Shown piece by piece: positions 12,401-23,688 of a stretch of DNA of 64,000 bases. The notes beneath the pieces were generated by a model that did no database searches, was not told where the DNA came from, and worked only from the letters and a program-made list of their open reading frames with translations. A program made the position numbers and the translations under genes. Source of the stretch: Craterostigma plantagineum (lineage: Eukaryota > Streptophyta > Magnoliopsida > Lamiales > Linderniaceae). The stretch's first letter is position 1, and the number at the start of each line of letters is the position of its first letter. The stretch covers positions 124,001-188,000 of the forward strand of contig JAPQWV010000682.1 in NCBI GenBank assembly GCA_027422505.1, read 5' to 3'.

Positions 12401-13043
12401 CGATTTCTACCAGTTCTTACCTCCTGTCTATCCTAATGATCATGATCATATTATTTGGACAGGTACACATAGTGGCCAGTTCACTGTGGCCTCTGCTCGT
12501 GATGCCATCAGAATCCACCAGAACCCACCTATATGGGCACATCTCTTTGGCGGCTGCCTCAGCATCCCCAAAAATGAGTTCATTCTTTGGATGGCATTTC
12601 GGGATAGACTGCCTACGAGGGACAAACCTTGGATTGCGACTCAGGCGAATTCTAACAATTGTATCCTTTGCGATGACAACTCTGTTGAGAACATTAATCA
12701 TATTTTTTTCCAGTGCCCTTTCTCTCGTGGTTGCTTGCAGATTCTAAAAAACAAGGTGGAATTCCGTTGGCCGAACAGAAACTGGCGCACTGATGTGGAA
12801 TGGGCCGCCCATGCTTGGAGAGGAAAGCATCTGATCAACCTGTCCAACCGCCACCTGTTAGCCGCTCTCGTATATCACATCTGGATGGAAAGAAACAGGA
12901 GGTGGCGTGAGAACGCCCGTAGAACCCCGGCCATAATTGCGGATGAGATCATTGCTATAATTCAACTTCGCCTGAAGACTATATCCCCGATATACAGCCT
13001 TCACATGTGCGCCCTGCGCCGTTTATGGCACATTGCCTGGTAA
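9437..13043 (+). pseudogene. LINE ORF2 (endonuclease, reverse transcriptase, zf-RVT), one frameshift
   Basis: Domains in order: an exonuclease-endonuclease-phosphatase-type endonuclease (WNVRGLNRRDHARAV at the start, LVLGDFNAVL, later SDHSPLIL), then reverse transcriptase (NKAPGPDGYSAAFFK, DFRPISCCN, GIKQGDPISPYLF, and FADD at the catalytic site), then a zf-RVT finger (CILCDD...NINHIFFQC) and a terminal LWHIAW. The frame breaks once near 11010-11020, between the RT fingers and palm. The first frame runs 9437-11110 and the second 11007-13043. All catalytic motifs are otherwise visible, so the element was functional until recently. Confidence 0.88.
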
Positions 13044-13294
13044 CCCTGCTGGCACTACACCTAGTGCCAGAAACCTGTTGTTTGATGTGGTTCGACGTCC
13101 TACCCTAGCCTCTGTTTCGAATGTCTTTTCTTTTGGCTTTGGTCTTGTAGGACTCTTGTAGGATTTTGGGTTGATTGGTTTGTTGTGCTGTCTGGCCGGT
13201 AGAATGATACGGCTTGTTTTCCGTCATGTGCGACATCATGAACGTTTTTTGTAACTCCTGTTTTTCTTGTTTAGTGAAATTTCCCCCCAAAAAA

Positions 13295-13312
13295 AATTCT
13301 TGGGACAGAACA
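13295..13312 (+). repeat. LINE target site duplication, 3' copy
   Basis: Second copy of the 18-base target sequence at 6751-6768, directly after the LINE A-run. Confidence 0.95.
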
Positions 13313-13318
13313 TGTCCC

Positions 13319-13326
13319 TATAAATA
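13319..13326 (+). promoter_or_regulatory. TATA box of left DUF241 gene
   Basis: TATAAATA lies 67 bases before the DUF241 start codon and is the best core-promoter match there. The right arm has the same box (reverse strand, 55869-55876). In this copy the LINE target duplication ends only 6 bases upstream, so the natural upstream DNA has been moved 6.5 kb away. Confidence 0.7.
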
Positions 13327-13392
13327 CACGAGCAGAATAATCAAAGCCAATAAGCCAAAGAACCAAAGCATAAAACAAAAGAAGCAATGTAA

Positions 13393-14301
13393 ATGGCGAT
13401 TACTTCTCAAATCAAGTTAAGATCCATTAGCTTGCCTTCAAGATTGCGCCCCATCAACAATCCCACTGACAGCGTAAACAGTGAGCTTAAAAAGCTCAGA
13501 TCTTTCCAAGAATATTACTCATTACATCGTAGTACTGCAAGCTCTGAGTCCATTGAATCTAGGATTCTTGGACTTGTTCAACTCTACGATTCAATCCAAG
13601 AGCTTTTGAAATCTCAAGGTTCTCAGCAAGCCCTTGTTTGTAGAGATGGGATCAAATTGCTCGAGGAATCGCTTGATCAATCCGTACAGATACTCGATAC
13701 ATGCAGCAAAACTAGAGATCTTCTTCTTACATTCAAAGAGAACGTTCATGCCCTTCAATCCTCGATGCGCCGCAAGGCCATGGAGTGTAAGGATGATATT
13801 TCTGGGTATTTTAGCTTTAGGAAGAAGATGAAGAAAGATATAGCGAAGATAATCAAAAGCACAAAACGTTTTGATAGCAGTAGTACTTCTACTCCATCGA
13901 CGAACGAAGATGGTCATGATGATGGTGATTTCATTACATTGGTTAAAGAAGTTTCTGGGATTTCGAACGACGTCTTGAAGACTGTTTTGGCGTTCGTTTC
14001 TTGCTCGAAAGCCAAGCCTAGCGGACGATGGTCTTTGGTCTCAAAGATGGCTCTTGCGAAATCTTCTGCTGTCGATGTGAATAGTATCAGTAATGAGGTT
14101 GAAAATGTAGATTTTTCTTTAATTTCTTTGCAAGAGAAGATGAGGCTAAACGTAGCAGGGATTAACGATGTGCGGACAGTTCAGACAAGTCTTGAAAGTG
14201 TCGTATCCTCCATCGAAAGATTTGAGGGTGTATTAGAGAGATTGTTCAGGCAATTAGTTCACTGTAGGGTTTCGCTTCTTAATGTACTTACTAATCATTA
14301 A
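13393..14301 (+). CDS. DUF241 family protein, left-arm copy
   Basis: Intronless gene of 302 aa matching the plant DUF241 family, usually small single-exon alpha-helical proteins of unknown biochemical role. The N-terminus carries the family signature SLPSRLRPIN, then a helical region with LVQLYDSIQELL, a conserved TRDLLLTFKENVHALQSSMRRK at about residues 100-130, and a basic FRKKMKKDIAKIIK. No signal peptide or membrane segment is seen. The ATG at 13393 is the only sensible start, with MAITSQIKLRSISLPS following. The right-arm copy differs at four residues (Leu/Ser, Arg/Gly, Ser/Ala, Asn/Asp). Expression of this copy may be altered because a LINE displaced its upstream region. Confidence 0.85.
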   Translation: MAITSQIKLRSISLPSRLRPINNPTDSVNSELKKLRSFQEYYSLHRSTASSESIESRILGLVQLYDSIQELLKSQGSQQALVCRDGIKLLEESLDQSVQILDTCSKTRDLLLTFKENVHALQSSMRRKAMECKDDISGYFSFRKKMKKDIAKIIKSTKRFDSSSTSTPSTNEDGHDDGDFITLVKEVSGISNDVLKTVLAFVSCSKAKPSGRWSLVSKMALAKSSAVDVNSISNEVENVDFSLISLQEKMRLNVAGINDVRTVQTSLESVVSSIERFEGVLERLFRQLVHCRVSLLNVLTNH

Positions 14302-14721
14302 GAAAATCTAAAGATCTTTTATTAATTCTTTTTTTCTAGATTTTAGTGAAAACTTGTACTAATCAAGGACGGTGGTATACGGCTCCATATACACATGCAT
14401 TGGTCTGTAACAATGATGTTCTCATAAAATTTTCCTTCATTACAGGCGAGTCCATGTTATTAATCTCATCGTATGTCAAAAGCCCGACAGACTACGAACA
14501 ACATGTGGGAAATGAAGTAACATATCATTGACTTTGTACTTAGCAACTTAATCCAAGAATGAAACTTAATTAGAATTCCAAACAAAAGTTCGATCTATGT
14601 ACGTAAAAGGGCATATTATAATAAAAAGGTTTTATCGAAAACGTCAGAAAACATTGAGAAAAAAATCAATTTTTTTTGGTTTTAACCTTGCGCCATAGAA
14701 GAAATAGGAACCTTTTTTTCC
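14302..14721. other. Spacer between DUF241 and ADH, no gene
   Basis: Convergent 3' flanks of DUF241 (forward) and the ADH-like gene (reverse). Only A- and T-runs and short non-conserved frames are seen. Confidence 0.7.
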
Positions 14722-15328
14722 TCAAAGTTTAAGAAATGATTTCATTTTCTCCATCCAAATCACACATCTAAGGCTCTTACCTTCGACTAACAGATCGAAA
14801 GCTCTATTTACGTCCTCGAAATCAACCTCGTGCGTCACAAACTTATCGAGCTCCAATTCCTTGTCGAGGTAACGCTTAGTGAGGATGGGTATGTCCGATT
14901 TTGGCTTTATGCCGCCGAAGAGAGAACCCATTATAGTCTTTCCGTGATGAAGCACTTCGAAGGAAATGAGCTTCAGTTGAGATCCAGGCTTATCTACTCC
15001 AAGAACTATCGTCTTTCCCCAACCCTGTAAGAAAAAAGAAAAAACACAAATGAATCGTTTAAAATTTTAACGTATATTATATTGATATAAGAGACCTTTC
15101 TGCAGCTGGCGTAAGCTTCTTCGACCAACGAAGATTTTCCAACGCATTCGAAGCAATAGTCTGCTCCTCCATCCGTCATCTCAGAGATTATCTGCTTGAG
15201 TACATTATGTAAGAAATATATGAATTATACCAAGCATTTAGTTGATATATTTTAATGTAATGAAAAGTATGATCGATTACCTCACTCAAGCGTTTCTCGC
15301 CGCAGCTTTTAGGATCGATGAAATCAGT

Positions 15329-15333
15329 CACTC
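15329..15333 (+). repeat. Gypsy 5 bp target duplication, left copy
   Basis: CACTC here and at 23707-23711 flank the gypsy insertion. The right-arm ADH has the single unoccupied site (about 53865). Confidence 0.9.
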
Positions 15334-15772
15334 TGATATAATAATAATTTATATACTTTTATTCCTCGTATAAATGTGTTTTGGGTTGTTAATCCATCTT
15401 AGTTCCATCGGATCACAAGTTTGTATTTTATATTTGTTATTTTGCAGGTGAGGCCTTGATGAACTAGAGGAAGGCCCATTTATGTTTCAGCCTAGCTTAT
15501 ACAAAGGCCCAATCAAATTAGTCCTACCTAAAGATGCTAAAGAACATTGATGTCTGCAATGTTCTTTAGCATCTTTAGGTAGGACTAATTTGATTGGGCC
15601 TTTGTATAAGCTAGGCTGAAACATAAATGGGCCTTCCTCTAGTTCATCAAGGCCTCACCTGCAAAATAACAAATATAAAATACAAACTTGTGATCCGATG
15701 GAACTAAGATGGATTAACAACCCAAAACACATTTATACGAGGAATAAAAGTATATAAATTATTATTATATCA
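15334..15772. repeat. Perfect palindrome in place of the gypsy 3' LTR
   Basis: Arms 15334-15548 and 15558-15772 are perfect reverse complements over 215 bases, around a nine-base loop (15549-15557). It starts TGATATAATAAT and ends ATTATTATATCA. In element orientation it follows the polypurine tract and begins as an LTR would. The LTR of the related element at 46164-48309 begins similarly (TGATAGATAATAAT) but is about 2.1 kb and not palindromic. Confidence 0.92.
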
Positions 15773-15773
15773 A

Positions 15774-15786
15774 ATTCCCCCACACT
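15774..15786 (-). other. Gypsy polypurine tract
   Basis: On the reverse strand a GTGTGGGGGAATTT tract lies directly before the palindrome, the position of the primer for plus-strand synthesis. Confidence 0.7.
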
Positions 15787-18319
15787 TAAACAATGCTTGT
15801 CCTCAAGCATTTACTAGAGATTAAAGATTAAAGATGTGAATATTCAGATCAAGAGTTTACCGACATGCATTACTTCGCCCTAGAGATAGCAATTATTAAC
15901 AACAATCAGCACATGACAATCATATTCTCGACGATCTCAGTAAAGCCTGAACGCGCAAAAATCAACAACTCTCACATGGATTCTCTCAATGCGCTCAAAG
16001 TGTTTATGGGAATATGTGTTTACGCTCAAGTCAACACTATGAAACGATATTACCATAAGCTTGCTAAAATATCACATTGTATTCACATAACGACTTAAGT
16101 GTACAAATCAGAAGGTCTTCCATTGGGTTGTAATGGGGCTTAGGGATTAGGTAGGATAATTTTGGGAAAGTAGGTTAAAATTGTCGAACCAAATGATTAT
16201 TTAATCGCTAAATCCCACGACTTTACCATGACGTACGACTACTTCTGGAATTACTCTGATCATACTAACATGCTACAATTTCATTTTCAGGACAACTCAA
16301 AGCTTCCCAATATGACAAAACTAACTAGCACTTCATATATTTTTTATGATTCTTTTTTTTTTCCTTTTTTTTTCTCTCTCTCTTTTTTTTTCACTTTTTT
16401 TTTTGAATACATTTTTTTTTTCTTTTTTTTTTTCTTTTTTTTTTCGTATTCGCTTTTTTTTCTCGAATATATTTTTTCGGGTGAATTTTTTTTTTCGCTA
16501 TAACTAAAAGACTCCTAATATCACATATCTGGACTCATTAGTTTATTATCAATCTCGAAATCGTGGAATCTAAGCAATTAATAACTCACCCAATCCGACA
16601 ATGGGTTGAAAAGAAAGCCAAGAGGATATATATGGGTAAATATAGTGACTTAAATTCAACAAGAAAAATAAGGCTTAAGGCTCAAATTGGCTCACTAAGT
16701 GGAAAATATTGAAGGTAGGGTCAGTGTGAGGCCAATGGCTTAATCCTAAGTGCCTTAATCACTTTTGTACACAAAAAGCCGCCAATGATATCAACATGTA
16801 TAATAGAGCAAGTTCTAGAATATTCGAAACATATGTGATACTCTCGTAAAAAAAAACTGAGTATAAAGATAAATTAGGGCTGAGCGTTCGGTACAAACCG
16901 TACCGAACCGAACCGAAATTTCGGTTAACCGAAATTTCGGTTCGACGATTTGAAGAACCGAATACCGAACCGAACTCAATCGGTTCGGTTCGGTAAAACT
17001 GAATTTTTTTTCGGTTTTTTTCGGTTATTTACCGAAATACCGAAATTAAAAAAAAAAAAAAGAAATTGCATTTGTCTCTGCTTGTCCACCGGGAACGAGC
17101 TCAAGCTGGTCTCGTGGTCGAACACAATCACTACCGAACCGATTGAGTTCGCTGCTAAACGGTGGTGATTGTCCAAAACTCATCTGCTCGAATGTGGTGA
17201 TTGTCTTTAATACCGAAGGACTTGACGAAGCTACAGGTGAAGAGGGAGATTCGTGAAGAGGAAAAAGAATGAGGAAGATACGTGAAGAGGAAGATTCGTG
17301 AAGAGGAAGAAGTATTTGATTGCCTTTCTCGCTCTCTCTCTCTTGCAGTTTATTTTTTGTTTTTTGGAGAAAAATCGTGAAGAGGAAGAAGAATAAGGAA
17401 GAACCCTAATTGACCAAAGTAGTGGGTTGTATTACTTGTATATTTATTGGGCCGTGTATTAAAGAATTATATAATTATTATCTTGGCCCATTTCGGGCAT
17501 GGGCCTATGAACCATATAGCTAATAAATAAATATATATTATTTAAAAATCGGTAATTCGGTATACCGAATAAACCGAACCAAAAAACTTGTACCGAACCG
17601 AAATACCGAAATTTTAAAAGTTATATACCGAATACCGAACCGAATTTTTCGGTTCGGTTCGGTTTTGTACCGAATTTTCGGTATTTCGGTTATTCGGTTC
17701 GGTTAACCGAATAACGCACACCCCTAAGATAAATACTCTTTTTTTTAAGGCTCAAATCTCACATATTTAAATAGGCTTTGTGTCGACTCTTTGCGCATTC
17801 AGACTTCAAATCAACTGAAGAAAAAGAATAATCATCCTAATACCAAATAATTATTCCTAATTGTTTCTCTCATGTTCTAACTAATGCACATCGGATTGCT
17901 CGAGATAAGATATGTGTTCATCAACTAATATGAAAAACCTCCCCCACACCTAAACTCTGCATTGTCCTCAATGTAGAATTCTAACGAAAATAGGAGCTAA
18001 AATCTAAAGATGCCCACCCTAATTTCCATTTTAGTATTTCAGAGTAGATGTGAAGAAGTGGTAAAATGATACTGAAAATAAAACTTCCCTGACAGTGCTG
18101 GAGTCGTAGAGGAATGCCGAGCGAGAGGATATTTGTTCCAGAGCCTAGTGAGATCTTGTAGCATACCGAGACGAGAGAAAACCTGCTTAATCATTATTGA
18201 AAACATAGATAAAATGAAAATATTACAATAACAAAATAAAATAGGATAATATTGGGTTGCCTCCCAATAAGCGCTTTTCTTTAACGTCTTTGGCTAGACG
18301 TAGTCTCCATTCTTTGACG
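15787..18319. other. Gypsy 3' untranslated region
   Basis: Between integrase and the polypurine tract. It contains CCCCCACACTTAAAC and GTCCTCAAGCA words typical of this element group, a T-rich stretch at 16340-16500 and the hAT insertion. No env-like frame is recognised. Confidence 0.6.
16867..17734. mobile_element. Non-autonomous hAT-like element nested in gypsy
   Basis: The element spans 16875-17726 (852 bp), flanked by an 8 bp duplication AGATAAAT (16867-16874 and 17727-17734). Terminal inverted repeats are TAGGGCTGAGCG and, at the other end, TAGGGGTGTGCG. Subterminal regions are packed with GGTTCGGTTCGGT words in both orientations. No transposase is seen. The related gypsy copy has the unoccupied site at about 42825-42833, confirming the insertion. 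Confidence 0.88.
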
Positions 18320-19777
18320 TCATGCATAAATGGGTGGGCGCAGCTTAATCTCTTCCACGCAAGCCATAAAAGCATTCTCAAAAAACGGTTTAAGCCTATG
18401 ACCATTTACCTTGAAACACTTGTTAGTAGATAGGCACTCAATTTCAATAACGCCGTTTTGGAAAATATTTTTAACAATATATGGTCCCATCCAACGGGAT
18501 TTGAGCTTACCTGGCATGAATTTCAGCCTTGAATTGTAAAGGAGAACCTTTTGACCTACCACGAATTCTTTTTTATGTAGGAGTTTGTCGTGAAATTGCT
18601 TCGTTCGTTCCTTGTACATTCGCGCATTCTCATAGGCTTCTAGGCGAATTTCTTCAAGTTCCTGTAGCTGAAATTTTCGCTCCTCACCGGCTTTTGTGGC
18701 CTCCATGTTGCACTGTTTCACTGCCCAAAAAGCACGGTGTTCAATTTCAACAGGTAAATGACACATCTTACCGAAAACTAGGCGATATGGCGACATTCCG
18801 ATTGGAGTTTTAAAAGCAGTGCGATACGCCCAAAGTGCATCATCTAATCGCAAGCTCCAATCCTTACGATTCGGGTTTACAGTTTTCTCCAAGATATTCT
18901 TGACTTCCCTGTTTGAAACTTCAGCTTGTCCGTTTGATTGTGGATGATAAGTAGTGGCCAATCGATGATGGACTCCATATTTCCGCATGAGCGCTTCCAC
19001 TGTGCGATTGCAAAAATGCGTGCCTTGGTCGCTGATAATTGCACGGGGAACTCCGAACCTACTAAAGATGTTTGATTTAAGAAATCCTACAACAACTTTA
19101 GAATCGTTAGTTCGTGTAGCCTTTGCTTCTACCCACTTCGACACATAATCAACGGCAAGCAAGATATAAAGAAAGCCAAATGAGCTTGGAAAAGGTCCCA
19201 TAAAATCCATTCCCCATACGTCAAAAATTTCACAAACTAAAATAGGATTTTGTGGCATCTCATCTCTAAAAGAAATTGTACCCGTTCTTTGACAATTAGG
19301 ACAACTCTTGCAGAATAAATAAGCATCTTTAAAAATAGTTTCCCAAAAGAATCCACAGTCTAAAATTTTCCTAGCAGTTCGCTTAGGTCCGAAATGTCCT
19401 CCACATGCATATGTATGACAATGAGTGAGTATATCATTAATTTCATCATTTGCAACACACCTACGTATTATTTGGTCCGAACCAATTTTCCACAAATATG
19501 GTTCATCCCAAATATAGTATTTAGAATCACTCTTAATTTTATTTCTCCTTGAAGAACTCAAATATGGAGGTAGCACACCAGTTACCAAATAATTAACTAA
19601 GTCGGCAAACCAGGGTTCGTGATATTCCTTACCTTGAAGGCGAAATAATTGCTCATCTGGAAATGTTTCAGCAATCGGTAGTGGCTCCTCATCACGGATC
19701 AAACGGCTCAAATGATCTGCTACAGAGTTGTCCACGCCTTTTCGATCTTTGATTTCCCAATCAAATTCTTGAAGCAA
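18320..19777 (-). pseudogene. Gypsy integrase region
   Basis: A 485-residue frame. It opens with the end of RNase H and linker, then the His-His-Cys-Cys zinc-binding domain ([20 protein letters not shown]), then the catalytic core ([18 protein letters not shown], and [13 protein letters not shown] with the Glu). The C-terminal part has [11 protein letters not shown] and RWMGPYIV and no chromodomain. It is separated from the RT frame by one in-frame stop at about 19782. Confidence 0.85.
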
Positions 19778-19783
19778 AAGGAT

Positions 19784-21116
19784 CTATCGAATCAGGCGTG
19801 GTTTAGACTCCTTCTTTGACAACAAATATTTAAGAGCTGCATGGTCAGAATAAACAATAACTTTAGATCCCAATAAATAAGACCTAAACTTATCAAATGC
19901 AAAAACAATAGATAAAAGTTCTTTTTCAGTTGTGGTATAGTTGCATTGTGCTGAGTCAAGCGTCTTTGAAGCATAGTATATGACATGACTCTTCTTTCCA
20001 TCTTTTTGTCCAAGTATAGCTCCTACGGCGTACTTGCTCGCATCGCACATAAGCTCGAACGGCAACTCCCAATTTGGAGGTTGAATAACAGGTGCAGTAG
20101 TAAGTAACAATTTCAGCTTGTTAAATGCCTCTTTACAGTCGTCCCCGAAATTGAATGGTACGTCATTCTGAAGTAGTCTTGACATCGGTTGAGCGATCTT
20201 TGAGAAATCCTTAATAAATCTCCTGTAAAATCCTGCATGACCAAGAAAACTTCGAATTTCTCGAACATTAGTGGGGTATGGCAAATTAGAGATCAAATCG
20301 ACCTTGTCTACCTCAATTCCTCGAGATGAAACTACATGACCTAGAACTATTCCTTCTTTAACCATAAAATGGCATTTTTCATAGTTAAGTACAAGATTTT
20401 TATCGATGCAGCGTTTAAGAACTTCTACCAGATTACCAAGGCAATGATCAAACGAGTCTCCATAAACAGTAAAATCATCCATGAATATTTCAATGCATGT
20501 TTCTATTAAATCAGAAAATATGCTCATCATGCATCGTTGAAATGTACCAGGAGCATTACATAAACCAAAAGGCATGCGACGATATGCAAATGTACCAAAG
20601 GGACATGTGAAAGTAGTTTTCTCTTGATCCTCAGGTGCCACGACAATTTGATAATAACCAGAAAATCCATCAAGGAAACAGAAGAAAGACTTACCTGCCA
20701 ATCTTTCTAGCATTTGATCGATCAATGAAGGGTAGCGGAAAATGATCATTTCGGGTGGCCGCATTTAACTTACGAAAGTCAATGCACATGCGCCAACCCG
20801 TCTGTAATCTCATTGGTACCAATTCATTTTTATCATTTTTCACAAGTGAGAAACCAGATTTCTTAGGCACAACATGAACTGGACTTACCCATTGGCTATC
20901 AGATATCGGAAATATTATCCCCATGTCTAATAATTTAATTAGTTCTTTCATAACTACCTCTTTCATTGCTGGATTAAGTTTACGTTGTGCTTCCCGTATC
21001 GGCTTAGAATCTGGTTCAAGTAAGATTCTGTGCATGCATATCGAGGGACTGATCCCTTTGATGTCGGCCAGAGTCCATCCTATCGCGCTCTTGTATTCCT
21101 TCAAAACGCGTATCAA
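19784..21116 (-). pseudogene. Gypsy reverse transcriptase and RNase H region
   Basis: Two overlapping frames (20691-21116 and 19784-20764) carry RT motifs: [11 protein letters not shown], then [26 protein letters not shown] and the catalytic FMDD. RNase H follows with [10 protein letters not shown] and [11 protein letters not shown]. Frameshifts near 20730 and 21115, and a stop at about 19782, break the polyprotein. Confidence 0.85.
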
Positions 21117-23475
21117 TTTCTCTTCCTGGGATGGCGGTCAAGTCATTTGCAATAATGACTGGCAACGTTTCTTCGTCTCCCAAATAGTAGTACTTGAGAT
21201 GTTTTGGTAGATCCTTCAACTCCAATGTAGGTGCCTGCTCTATAGAAGGAACAATTTTTGTGTTAGAAATAGGTACCATAAAAGTGTTCTTACCTGATTG
21301 ATCGTGAACTTCCGGATGTGCGTGTAACATCATCAGTGCGCCTCTGATATCTTCATTCACTTCAAAGTGCAAATCTTTTTCTGTTTTGCTACTCTTAATC
21401 ACAAAATCGAGGGTGTCGTTAGTGAAATTACGCTCAAAATCGTCTCGAACAAATGCATCAATCATACTAACGGATTCAGGTTCATCAGGATATTTCATAG
21501 CATCAAATACATTCATAGTAAGTTTTTCCCCATCAAACGCAAAAGTAAGAGTTCCTGAATCAACGTCTATCTTTGTTTTAGCTGTTTTCATGAATGATCG
21601 ACCTAATAAAATAACAGCAGAATCAATTGCATGCTCATTACCCATGTCTACTATATAAAAATCAGCAGGAAAAATAAATTTATCACATTTTACCAACACG
21701 TCTTCAACCAATCCTTCGGGATAAATAATAGACCTATTTGCTAATTGAATGCATATATCGGTGCACTTAAGAGGTCCCATACTCATCTCATTAAACAATG
21801 ATAATGGCATAACATTGATTGACGCTCCTAAGTCTAACATGGCATTATTTATTTTTCGTGTCCCTATAGTAACCGAGATAGCAAACATACCTGGGTCCTT
21901 ACATTTTTGGGGAAGTTTTCGTTGCAGCGCAGCGGAAACATTATCACTTACTAGGATTTTTCCTTCGGCTTTGTGTTTCCTTTTGTTCGAACACATCTCC
22001 TTTAAAAATTTTGCGTAACGTGGAATCTGCTTGATAGCATCCAACAGTGGAATGTTGATTTCAACTTTGCTGAAGGTCTCCATTATGCTCTTTTCTTCTT
22101 CTTCTTGTTTTACCCTAGCAAACCTTCCAGGAAAAGGTGGAGGAATAACAATATTAGGTTTATTGATATTAGTGTTATTACTTACCTTCAATCCTTTATC
22201 TTTTTGCTTATCACTAGGAGTTTTTGAAGGGCCCTCGTCATGAGTTGTTGGTCCTACTTCTTTTCCGTTTCGAAGAGTCATAATACTCACATTCTCTCTT
22301 GGGTTAATCTCAACTTGCGCCGGTAGTTTTCCTTTCTCGTTCTGCATTTGACTCATTTGTGCTGCGAGTTGAGACACTTGCCTTTCTAAATTGTGCATGC
22401 TTGAGCGCGTTTCGTTAATGCTCGATCGAGTTTCCTGTTGAAAACTGGCAGTACTAGTTGCTAAATTCTTAACAATATCCTCCAAAGACATACCTGGTTT
22501 TGATGGTGCGGCTTGCTGTGGATGATTTGATGGCCTTGGTGCTTGCTGCATAAAACCTGGCGGTCGATTTCCGTAACTCAGATTTGGGTGGTCACGCCAT
22601 CCGGGATTGTATTGACTCGAGTATGGATCATAGCGTCTTTGAGATGGTCCTGTGTATCCTCCAATTGCATTGGCTTGCTCGCTAGGATCAAATTGAAGTG
22701 AAGGACAATTTGCTGTTGCATGTCCAGCAAATGTACATATACCACAAGCCTTTACCTGACTCGTTTTTCCAATCACAAGTTTTTCCACAAGAGACGTTAG
22801 CGAATCTAATTTTTGCTCAAATGAAGTAGTATTTACCTCGTTCATCCTGTGTTGGCCTACGTCTTGACGTGTTCCAAATTGTTGCGCGTTTGTAGCCATG
22901 CTTGAGATCAGTCGACGTGCTTCGTCTGCCGTTTTATCAACCAACGCTCCTCCACTTGCTGCGTCAATCATGTTTCTCTCCATGGGTAGCAACCCTTCGT
23001 AGAAATATTGAATGAGCGCTAACTCGGAAATTTGATGATATGGACAGCTTGCGCACAACCGCTTGAATCTTTCCCAGTATTCGTGCAGAGTCTCTCCGTT
23101 CCATTGTCGAATCCCGTAGATTTCCTTACGAATATTTGCGGCACGAGATGCAGGGAAAAATTTTGCTAGGAATTGTTTTTTAAGCTCGGCCCACGTAGTA
23201 ATCGAACCAGATGGTAAGTAGTATAACCAGTCTTTTGCATGATCGGCCAGCGAGAACGGAAATGCACGAAGACTTATCTGATCTTCCGTGACCCCATTTG
23301 GCTTCATGGTTGAGCAAACCATGTGAAACTCCTTTAAGTGCTTGTGCGGATCATCACCTGCATTACCATGAAAAGTAGGAAGTAAATGAATTAAACCTGA
23401 TTTTAACTCGAAAGGTGTTTGAAGAATAGGAAATTCGATGCAAAGCGGTCGTTGATTAACATCCGGCGTAGCCAT
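21016..23475 (-). pseudogene. Gypsy gag and protease region
   Basis: An 819-residue frame. The retrotransposon gag domain has DHAKDWLYYLPSGSI and LHEYWERFKRLC. A zinc knuckle (CGICTFAGHATANCPS) and a Gln/Pro-rich linker follow, then an aspartic protease with the DLGAS active site. An N-terminal extension lies in another frame (23403-23633, starting MPRSSRTGILIFDPEIERT), so a further frameshift occurs near 23475-23500. The gag matches the second element at 43660-46081. Confidence 0.85.
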
Positions 23476-23688
23476 ATCATCAAAATTTGGTCGCTTGTTG
23501 AAAATTCTTCGGATTCCGTGCTAGAAATTGATACAGTCGAATCTTTTTGTCTTTTTGCCTTTCGATTCGCCCTCGCGGTCCTCTCGATTTCTGGATCGAA
23601 TATTAATATACCTGTTCGAGAAGATCGGGGCATAAACTAGAACAAAAAAATCGAATTAAAAATAGAAGTAAATCAATAGACACCACCT

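Larger units (their letters stand above)
6769..13294 (+). mobile_element. Nearly full-length L1-type LINE, recent insertion
   Basis: A 6.5 kb element with a GC-rich 5' region of about 530 bp, ORF1, a slightly overlapping ORF2, a 3' UTR and a short A-tail, bounded by a 16-18 bp target duplication. It is missing from the otherwise identical right arm, where the empty site can be read. Elements of this kind move by target-primed reverse transcription. Damage is small, with one stop in ORF1 and one frameshift in ORF2, in keeping with a young insertion. It sits seven bases upstream of the TATA box of the left DUF241 gene and points the same way. Confidence 0.95.

Noticed and set aside
15334..15772. 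Palindrome as an independent foldback transposon or MITE
   Set aside because: It adjoins the gypsy polypurine tract on one side and the gypsy target duplication on the other, so it is the element's own terminus.
16228..16503. 91 aa Phe-rich frame
   Set aside because: Translation of T-runs in gypsy 3' DNA.
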